Origin: an uncultured Clostridia bacterium
GTDB taxonomy: Bacteria; Bacillota; Clostridia; TANB77; CAG-508
Reading direction: 5' to 3'
Length of the DNA: 15,282 bases
Assembly: GCA_934149165.1 (NCBI GenBank)
Contig: CAKPDY010000033.1
Location: forward strand, 1-15,282
The position numbers were made by a program, and so were the translations under genes. The notes beneath the pieces are model-generated. The model was not told the DNA's origin and ran no database searches. It saw only the letters and a program-made list of their open reading frames with translations. Below are positions 7,077 to 12,772 of this stretch, in pieces; position 1 is the first letter of the stretch, and every line of letters begins with the position of its first letter.

Positions 7077-7688
7077 TTAAAAATTTTGTTTCTTTTTATT
7101 TCTCCTTTTCTTTGAAATAAATATTACAATTATTAATACTACTATTCCAACCCCTAAAACAACGTAAATTATTAATTTCACTGTTGCAATTGGTTCCTCA
7201 ATTTTAGATTCCAACTTATTTTGCTTTTTTCTTGGAACCAATGACCATATTTCTTTTGATAATTCATCATAATTATTAAGCTCCCATTGCTCTCCATTTC
7301 CTCCTTTAATTCCTTCTGATTTTACTACTGTATGGGATTGTTTATCTTTGTAATTTACAGTAATAGAACTTGATGGGTAATCCACTGCCCAAATAGTAAT
7401 GTTTTCACTTATATCTTTGAATTTTAATTCTTCTATCTTTCGTTGTAATTCTTCAACTTTATTTTTTTCTACTTTATACGAAACTGTTTCACCTATTCTT
7501 GTTCCAACTAATTTACATTTTCCATTTTCGTATATTTGTATCTCTAAAAAATAAAAATCATCCCAGTCCCCAACACTACCTTTCCATGTAACTATTGGTT
7601 TAACCGTGTTTTTGTGTATTATCATTTCACTTACTGTTGCAAATAAGATAACTATTACAGGTATAATTATTAATATTTTTTTCTTCAT
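7077..7688 (-). CDS. Two-TM membrane protein with extracytoplasmic domain, unknown function
   Basis: The 203-residue product starts with KKK and a hydrophobic helix (4-24), has a soluble domain (about 28-165), a second membrane helix (169-191) and a basic tail (KKRRNKKKQ). The topology implies an extracytoplasmic middle domain. That domain has the pattern YENGKCKLVGTRIGE, a helix (VEELQRKIEELKF) and a DYPSSSITVNYKDK strand pair. It reminds me of the small beta-rich domains in DUF6438-like proteins, but this is a weak resemblance. The ATG is preceded by a near-perfect AAAGGAGG (7698-7705) that overlaps the stop codon of the upstream amber-interrupted ORF, so the two were probably co-transcribed and translationally coupled. 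I do not recognise a specific function. Confidence 0.65.
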   Translation of the reverse strand: MKKKILIIIPVIVILFATVSEMIIHKNTVKPIVTWKGSVGDWDDFYFLEIQIYENGKCKLVGTRIGETVSYKVEKNKVEELQRKIEELKFKDISENITIWAVDYPSSSITVNYKDKQSHTVVKSEGIKGGNGEQWELNNYDELSKEIWSLVPRKKQNKLESKIEEPIATVKLIIYVVLGVGIVVLIIVIFISKKRRNKKKQNF

Positions 7689-7703
7689 TTATCAATTCCT
7701 CCT

Positions 7704-8057
7704 TTAATATTTTATTTTCATTGAATTCAATTTGTCCACTATTTTCTCTACATTATTTAAATTCAGATTTACATCCATTCGAATTTCTTCTTTTTTTAAG
7801 CCAACATATATTCCTTTATCACTATTTCTAAATTCATTGTTATAATTTTCTAGCTCATTCTTATCTAACTCATTAGCATATAAATTATAATTTTCTTCTA
7901 GCCATTCTTCAAAATCTCTATGTGGATAATTACCAAATTCTATTGATTCTTTTCCTTCTATTTCTATATCAGGATAATTTTCAGTAATATCTGTAATTTG
8001 CTAAACTACTAATTGTAATTTCCTCATCCTTATTACATTATCAATCTTATTTGGCAT
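7704..8057 (-). pseudogene. Hypothetical gene interrupted by an in-frame amber codon
   Basis: An ideal AAAGGAGG site precedes the ATG at 8055-8057. The frame reads MPNKIDNVIRMRKLQLVV and then hits TAG at 8001-8003 (codon 19). Beyond it the same frame is open for 98 more codons to TAA at 7704-7706, with clearly coding-like sequence (DIEIEGKESIEFGNYPH, later DKGIYVGLKKEEIRMD). A CAG-to-TAG transition would explain it, restoring Gln. With the stop repaired the protein would be 117 residues, acidic, without membrane segments. I do not recognise the family. It sits immediately upstream of the two-TM protein gene, which has its ribosome binding site on this gene's stop. TAG terminates several intact genes in this window, so reassignment is unlikely; a nonsense mutation or sequencing error fits better. 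Confidence 0.6.
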
Positions 8058-8139
8058 ATAATCGCCTCCTTTTGCATATATTATACATCTATTATTTCCA
8101 TTTATTATTTCAATATTTTATTAATTTCTGAATATAAAT

Positions 8140-8443
8140 CTATTTTTCTTTATCAGCTAGTTCAAATACAGTTTTTGTGTATTTTAATAATTCTTTTTTA
8201 TTTTTAAATCCACAAATTTTTGCAAAATAGTTTGCATAACTTACAAATTGCTTGAGTAATAAAGTATTCATCTTCAAATGTATCTGCACCTATATATGTT
8301 CCTCTTGCTACTCTTTCAATTAATCTTCTCTCTATCATTCAAGTTAAAACTTTATTGTTAATTCCTAATTGCTCTACTTGATATGTTTCAATTACTCCAT
8401 TATTCTTTTTTAATAATTTTTCTACCTTTTGTATATCATCCAT
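8140..8443 (-). pseudogene. Decayed AbiEi-type antitoxin / transcriptional regulator
   Basis: AbiEi proteins are the antitoxins of type IV AbiE systems and repress their own promoter through an N-terminal winged helix. Here the start is preserved: MDDIQKVEKLLKKNNGVIET, then YQVEQLGINNKVLT, which matches the AbiEi N-terminal domain. TGA follows at 8339-8341 (relatives have Arg, so CGA-to-TGA is likely). The frame continues MIERRLIERVARGTYIGADTFEDEYF, the conserved end of the domain. From about 8255-8270 the sense switches to another frame (8140-8271; MNTLLLKQFVSYANYFAKIC and KELLKYTKTVFELADKEK). That tail resembles AbiEi C-terminal tails (YA..f.I...l.kY..v). The middle of about 100 residues is missing. 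No AbiEii toxin gene is in the window. The ATG at 8441-8443 was chosen for its 8-base distance from AAAGGAG. Confidence 0.7.
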
Positions 8444-8456
8444 CACCATTTCTCCT

Positions 8457-8506
8457 TTGCCGTTTTCATTCGTAAATATTGTATCATTTACGAATAAAAA
8501 CGGCAA
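8457..8506 (-). promoter_or_regulatory. AbiEi promoter/operator: 21-bp inverted repeat enclosing -35 and -10 boxes
   Basis: The arms 8457-8477 and 8486-8506 are 21 bases each, with one mismatch, around an 8-base spacer. On the minus strand TTGCCG (8501-8506, -35) and TACAAT with extended TG (8478-8483, -10) are 17 bases apart. One arm therefore covers the -35 and spacer, and the other runs from the -10 to the ribosome binding site. AbiEi antitoxins are known to repress their operon by binding inverted repeats in the promoter, so this layout identifies the site as the autoregulatory operator. It is far better preserved than the gene it controls. Confidence 0.75.
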
Positions 8507-8730
8507 GTATTTCTTATAATTTTTCCATTTTAGTATGTGTCAAGTAAATGTAGGCAATTTTTTTATCTTTTTTTCTAATCCTCAAATGCTATTGCTTTCA
8601 ACACTTTATTTATTTTTTTGTTCATTTAATAAAACATAGCCTTTTTTATTTTAAAAACTACATCTCATTTCTGAAAATTCTTTTAATTTCATTATTTCTT
8701 TCATAAATTTTGAATTTACTATTACATTTT
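8507..8730. other. Gene-free stretch between AbiEi operator and transposase fragment
   Basis: Only very AT-rich sequence is seen, with no ORF that I can support. On the minus strand a TTGACA (8537-8542) sits near TTGCCTACATTTACTTGACA. This may belong to the outer end of the insertion element whose transposase fragment begins at 8731, but I could not identify a matching inverted repeat elsewhere in the window. Confidence 0.3.
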
Positions 8731-9111
8731 TTATTTTTTTTCTTCTGTTTCTTTTCTATTTGCTCTATGTTGCTTATTTACTTTTACATTTTCTTCAATT
8801 TCTTTTATCCAATCTTCTACACTTGTATCTATTGGAATTGGTATCTCTAATTCTTCTATATTAAACTTTTCACTCAATACACATACTTTACTCAATGCAT
8901 TTGCTCCATGTATTCCAAATGCCTTTCTTCCACTGCAAAATCTTTTCTTTAATTTACTAAATATCTGACTTTCCTGTGTTCCCATATTTCTATATTCTAT
9001 TCCTTCTGGTTCTTCTGGAACTTCTACTACATCTTGATATCTTTCTAAATCACTACTTAAATAACTTTTTAGCTTATCCAATTTCTTTACTGCCTGATAT
9101 TCTCCATTTAA
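8731..9111 (-). pseudogene. C-terminal fragment of an ISLre2-family (UPF0236) transposase
   Basis: The open frame of 126 codons has no proper start and is 5' truncated. Its recognisable part is YRNMGTQESQIFSKLKKRFC followed by SGRKAFGIHGANALSKVC, the conserved C-terminal block of ISLre2/UPF0236 transposases (GT.E..IF..LK.R.. .GR..WS..GA..LAK). Upstream, KKLDKLKSYLSSDLERYQ fits the preceding helical part. The frame loses sense at about 9105-9111, where the opposite strand immediately becomes a tyrosine recombinase fragment. Full-length members are about 400-480 residues, so roughly three quarters are missing. The highly charged tail (NRKETEEKK) is intact. Confidence 0.7.
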
Positions 9112-9368
9112 TTACAACAAATACTTTTAAATATGCCTCTAGAGTAATTAATTATGGTTTAGGAATAACTTTTAATTATCATTCATTAAGACATACCTAC
9201 GCAACTACACTTATAGAAAATGGAGCAGAAATAAAAGATGTTCAAGTCAGATTAGGTCACGCACATATTGAGACAACCTATGATACTTATGTACATCATA
9301 CAGAAAAAATGAGTAACAATTCTGTAAAAATATTTGAAAATGCTGTAAATCAAAATAAGAGCACTTAA
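9111..9368 (+). pseudogene. C-terminal fragment of a phage/ICE-type tyrosine recombinase (integrase)
   Basis: The 85-codon frame from ITTNTFKYASRV to the TAA carries the C-terminal catalytic half of a tyrosine recombinase: HSLRHTYATTLIENGAEI with the His-x-x-Arg pair, VQVRLGHAHIETT with the conserved LGH, and DTYVHHTEKM with the nucleophilic Tyr. The first catalytic Arg, the Lys hairpin, the core-binding and arm-binding domains are all missing, so it cannot be active. The sequence resembles Tn916/Siphovirus-like integrases of Bacillota. It begins at the junction with the opposite-strand transposase fragment and ends in an intrinsic terminator. In-frame codons upstream of 9111 belong to the transposase strand. 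Confidence 0.88.
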
Positions 9369-9382
9369 GCTCTTATTTTTTT
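9352..9382 (+). terminator. Intrinsic terminator of the integrase gene
   Basis: An 11-bp perfect stem (9352-9362 with 9369-9379) around a 6-base loop is followed by further T residues. The integrase stop codon TAA (9366-9368) lies in the loop. The symmetric A/T tracts could also serve the opposing rlmD transcript. Confidence 0.8.
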
Positions 9383-9388
9383 ATATAC

Positions 9389-9428
9389 TTGTCAACCGCC
9401 TAAAACTTTGGTTGACAAATGGTTGACA
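9389..9428. repeat. Three copies of TGTCAACC / GGTTGACA next to the integrase terminator
   Basis: TTGTCAACC (9389-9397) and GGTTGACAA (9410-9418) form a 9-bp inverted repeat. A second direct copy, TGGTTGACA, starts 11 bases after the first (9409 and 9420). Short repeats with helical-turn spacing beside an integrase gene are typical of recombinase binding or attachment sites. Whether this is an att site is inference. Confidence 0.45.
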
Positions 9429-9456
9429 TTTACAACATTTTTCTTTTATTTAATTG

Positions 9457-10835
9457 CTATAACCCTTGATTTTTCAATGTTAGAACAGTTACAGTTTCCA
9501 CGTGGCTTGTAAACGGAAACATATCCACTGGTTGAATTTCAAAAGTTTCAAATTTTTCCTCCAACAATTTCATATCCCTAACCATTGTAGCAGGATTGCA
9601 ACTAATATACACAATTTTCTTAGGTTCTAATGCAAGTAAAGTATTAATAGTATTTCCATCTAAACCTCTTCTTGGAGGGTCAACAATAACAACATCTGGG
9701 AAAACTTGTTTTTGTTTTATTAATTTATCAAAAATTTTTTCAACATCTCCTGCATAAAACTCAATATTATCAATTTCATTAATTTTAGCATTTTCTTTAG
9801 CATCTTCAATGGCCTGTTCAACAATTTCTATACCATAAACTTTTTTTACATATTTAGAAGCAAAAATACCTATTGTTCCAATTCCACAATATAAATCGTA
9901 TAAAATATCATCTCTACTAAGATTTGCTTTTTCTAAGGCTGTGTAATATAAAGCTTCAGCCTGTACAGGGTTTACTTGATAAAAAGACATTGGCGATATT
10001 TTAAATGTATATTCACCTAAAATGTCATAAATAAATCCGTCACCTACAATTATTTCATTTTGATTTCCTAAAATAACATTTGTATTTTTCATATTTATGT
10101 TTTTTACAACTGTTTTTACTTCTGGAAATTCTTCTATTATTGCATTTGCTAAATCTTTTTCTCCGTATAAAACTTTTTCCATTAATAACTAATATACACA
10201 TAATTTCATGTGTTCTAATACCTACTTTTATAACTATGTGTCTTAATAGCCCTTTTCCATTTTCTTCATTATACACACTTATATTCTTTTTCTTTACATA
10301 TCCTAAAATAAAATTTGCAATTTGTTCTGAATAGTAGTTTTGTATTAAGCAATTTCTCATTGGGATTATTTCATGTGTTCTTCCGTGCAAATACTCCCAT
10401 AATTGGCTTGCCTTCTTTGTCTAACCCTACTGGAAATTGTGCTTTATTTCTATAGTTGTATGGATTTCCCATTTTTAGTGTTGGTAGTACTTTTATATTA
10501 TTATTTAATGTTTTTTTTACTAAATTTTCTACCATTTTTTGCTTTATATTTAATGTTTCTTCATATTCAATATGCCTTAAGTTACATCCTCCACATCTTT
10601 TATATGTTCCACAATCTGGCTCAACTCTATATTTTGATTTTTTAATTATTTCTATTATTTTTGCAAATGCATGTGATTTTGTAACTTTTAAAATAAGTAT
10701 TTTACATTTTTCTCCTTTAATTGCTTCATTTACAAATATTGTAAATCCATCTATTTTTGCAATTCCTTCACCTTCAAATCCATGGTCTATAATATCAACA
10801 ATATATTCTTTATTTTTTTCTATTGGAATATCCAT
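9457..10835 (-). pseudogene. rlmD: RlmD/TrmA-type 23S rRNA (uracil-5-)-methyltransferase, split by two frameshifts
   Basis: This enzyme methylates C5 of a 23S rRNA uridine using SAM and a 4Fe-4S cluster. Part 1 (from ATG 10833-10835) has a TRAM domain (about 1-60) and cluster cysteines Cys75, Cys81 and Cys84 in DCGTYKRCGGC. At 10385 one extra base breaks the frame (GVFA then GRTHEIIP). Part 2 carries the fourth cluster Cys (PMRNCLIQN) and runs to LVING, where a five-A run (10174-10178) has one A too many. Part 3 holds SAM motif DLYCGIGTIG, DPPRRGLD, catalytic Cys in SCNPAT, and the HVET base. Removing the two bases gives a full-length protein of normal family size. All catalytic residues survive, so the damage is recent or a sequencing artefact. 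It follows mutL by 43 bases with only a weak ribosome binding site. Confidence 0.88.
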
Positions 10836-10878
10836 ATATATTTTCTCACTTTCTATTATTATTTTATTATTTCTTATT

Positions 10879-12567
10879 TTAATGTTTCTCTAGTTTATCT
10901 TCAATAAAACTTTTACTAATCTTTATTGTGGTAGGTCTTCCATGTGGACATGTATATGGATTATTCAAATTTAATAGTTCTTGTATTAAATTGTCTACTT
11001 CTTTTTGATTTAAATCCATATTTGCTTTAACAGCTGCTTTACATGCTACTGTTGCAATAAATCGTTCTTCTATATCTTTTATAGATGTTCTCTCATTTGT
11101 CATCATTTCATCAATTATATCTAAAAACATTGTCTTTGTTTTGGTTTTATATTCTAAATCTGGAATACCATTTATTTTTATAGTGTTTGCACCAAAATTT
11201 TCTATTTCAAACCCAATCTTTTTAAGTATTTCTTTGTTTGAATTTATAAATTCCATTTCCTTATGTGTTAAATTATATATTTCTGGTACTAGTTTCATTT
11301 GCGAATTTGTGGTAATATTATTTTTATAATTTGATTTTATTTGTTCATATAAACTTCTTTCATGTCCAGCATGTTGATCTATTAAAAATATTTCGTTATC
11401 TATTTGAATAACAATATATGTTTTTAATAATATTCCCAAATATTTATATTCAATATGTCTTTTTTCTTTTCTTTTAATTAATTCTAAATTATTAGTATCC
11501 TCAGCATTATTAGTTAAAAATTTCATTTCATTTTCAACATATTTATATTGGTTACTTTGTTCAGAATTGGTTAGAAAATCACTATTTAACAGTGTTTCTT
11601 TTATTGCATGATACACAGCTTTGTATATTATATTTTCATCTTTAAATCGAACTTCCAACTTAGCTGGATGTACATTAACATCATAATAATTTGCTGGCAT
11701 TTCCAAGTTTAATATATAAAATCCATATTTACTAATACCAGTACTTCCTTTAAATGCTTGGTCTGCACTGTTGGTTATAATTGCGTTTTTTATATTTCTT
11801 TTATTTAAAAAAATAATTTGATTTTTCCTATTATCTTTTGCAATATTTGTATTTCCAATGTAACCTGTGATTTTTATATTATTCATTTCATAATGTACTT
11901 CTATTAAATTTTCTTGTATATCTTTTCCAAATAATTGATATATTATATCTAATAAATCACCATTTCCACTTGAAAAAAATACATTTTTTCCGTCATTTAT
12001 TAATTTAAAAGAAACATTTATATTAGTAATAGCTGCTTTTATAACCCATTCTTTTATATATTTAAATTCAGTTGAATCCTGTTTTAAGAATTTATATCTA
12101 ACAGGTGTATTAAAAAAAAGTTTTTCAACTAGAATTGTAGTTCCTGTTTTACAACCAATGTCTTCAATACTTAAAATTTCTCCGCCTTCTGAATTCATTT
12201 TTGTGCCTACAAAATCTTTTTCCGTTTTGGTTGTAATAGTTAATTCAGATATAGCTGAAATACTTGCTAATGCCTCCCCTCTGAATCCCATTTTATAGTT
12301 ATTTTCCAAGTCTTCAACAGTTCTAATTTTGCTTGTTGTATGTCTTTCTATTGCAATTGCTATATCTTCTTTGTTTATTCCAGAACCATCGTCTGTTATT
12401 TTTATATAGCTTTTCCCACCATTTTTTATTTCAATTATAATATTTTTTGCATTTGCATCTAAACTGTTTTCTACTAATTCTTTTACAACATTCATTGGTC
12501 TTTCAATAACTTCTCCTGCTGCTATTTTGTTGATTGTTAAATCATCTAATAAAACTATATTTCCCAT
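10879..12567 (-). CDS. mutL: DNA mismatch repair protein MutL (endonuclease type)
   Basis: MutL links MutS mismatch recognition to strand incision. The 562-residue protein has an N-terminal GHKL ATPase with NKIAAGEVIERP (13-24), Glu34 in ELVENSLDA, DDGSGI (59-64) and GFRGEAL (94-100). The transducer domain has NVHPAKLEVRF (298-308). After a short linker (about 325-370) comes a complete C-terminal endonuclease domain: DQHAGHERSLYE (397-408), ACKAAVK (508-514) and CPHGRPT (540-546), the metal-binding set found in species without MutH. It is somewhat shorter than typical homologues because of the linker. The ATG follows GAAAGGC, a moderate site. MutS is not adjacent; mutL is first on the minus strand, divergent from the MATE fusion gene and upstream of rlmD. 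Confidence 0.97.
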   Translation of the reverse strand: MGNIVLLDDLTINKIAAGEVIERPMNVVKELVENSLDANAKNIIIEIKNGGKSYIKITDDGSGINKEDIAIAIERHTTSKIRTVEDLENNYKMGFRGEALASISAISELTITTKTEKDFVGTKMNSEGGEILSIEDIGCKTGTTILVEKLFFNTPVRYKFLKQDSTEFKYIKEWVIKAAITNINVSFKLINDGKNVFFSSGNGDLLDIIYQLFGKDIQENLIEVHYEMNNIKITGYIGNTNIAKDNRKNQIIFLNKRNIKNAIITNSADQAFKGSTGISKYGFYILNLEMPANYYDVNVHPAKLEVRFKDENIIYKAVYHAIKETLLNSDFLTNSEQSNQYKYVENEMKFLTNNAEDTNNLELIKRKEKRHIEYKYLGILLKTYIVIQIDNEIFLIDQHAGHERSLYEQIKSNYKNNITTNSQMKLVPEIYNLTHKEMEFINSNKEILKKIGFEIENFGANTIKINGIPDLEYKTKTKTMFLDIIDEMMTNERTSIKDIEERFIATVACKAAVKANMDLNQKEVDNLIQELLNLNNPYTCPHGRPTTIKISKSFIEDKLEKH

Positions 12568-12593
12568 TTTTTGCCTTTCATTTTTTATTTTTT

Positions 12594-12625
12594 ATTATAT
12601 TAACATAAATATAAATTGTTTTCAA
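12594..12625 (-). promoter_or_regulatory. Candidate mutL promoter
   Basis: On the minus strand a consensus TATAAT (12594-12599) lies 27 bases before the mutL start. The nearest -35-like TTGAAA (12620-12625) is 20 bases upstream, longer than ideal. A weaker TTAATA -10 would give a 16-base spacer. One of these must serve, as the upstream gene is divergent. Confidence 0.4.
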
Positions 12626-12642
12626 TATTTTAAAAAAAACTA

Positions 12643-12672
12643 TTACATTAAATTAGAAAAATATGTTATAAT
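12643..12672 (+). promoter_or_regulatory. Promoter of the MATE-kinase fusion gene (extended -10)
   Basis: TGTTATAAT gives a consensus -10 (12667-12672) with the extended TG. TTACAT (12643-12648) lies 18 bases upstream. The transcript would have a leader of about 90 bases, starting with a small hairpin (12678-12700) followed by five T residues. Confidence 0.55.
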
Positions 12673-12772
12673 AGATAAGCTGTAAAAAAATAATACAGTT
12701 GTTTTTATATAATATTTTTGCTCTCATATATAAAAATGTAACAAAAAAATATAACAAGAAAGGAAAAAAAAG

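Noticed and set aside
7704..8443. Possible stop-codon reassignment (TAG or TGA read as an amino acid), suggested by in-frame stops in two neighbouring ORFs
   Set aside because: TAG ends the AlkD-like, HAM1-like and peptidase genes, TGA ends the LD-carboxypeptidase, and long genes such as recG, mutL and the MATE fusion have no internal stops. The broken ORFs also have frameshifts or deletions nearby.
8976..9110. Plus-strand frame extending the integrase ORF upstream to an ATG at 8976
   Set aside because: These codons are the antisense of the transposase fragment and encode a low-complexity hydrophobic string with no recombinase similarity; integrase sequence starts at 9111.
10055..10390. A separate 111-codon gene starting at an ATG at 10388-10390
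   Set aside because: Its first two thirds are the middle of the RlmD-type methyltransferase and the rest is out of frame; it exists only because of the two frameshifts.
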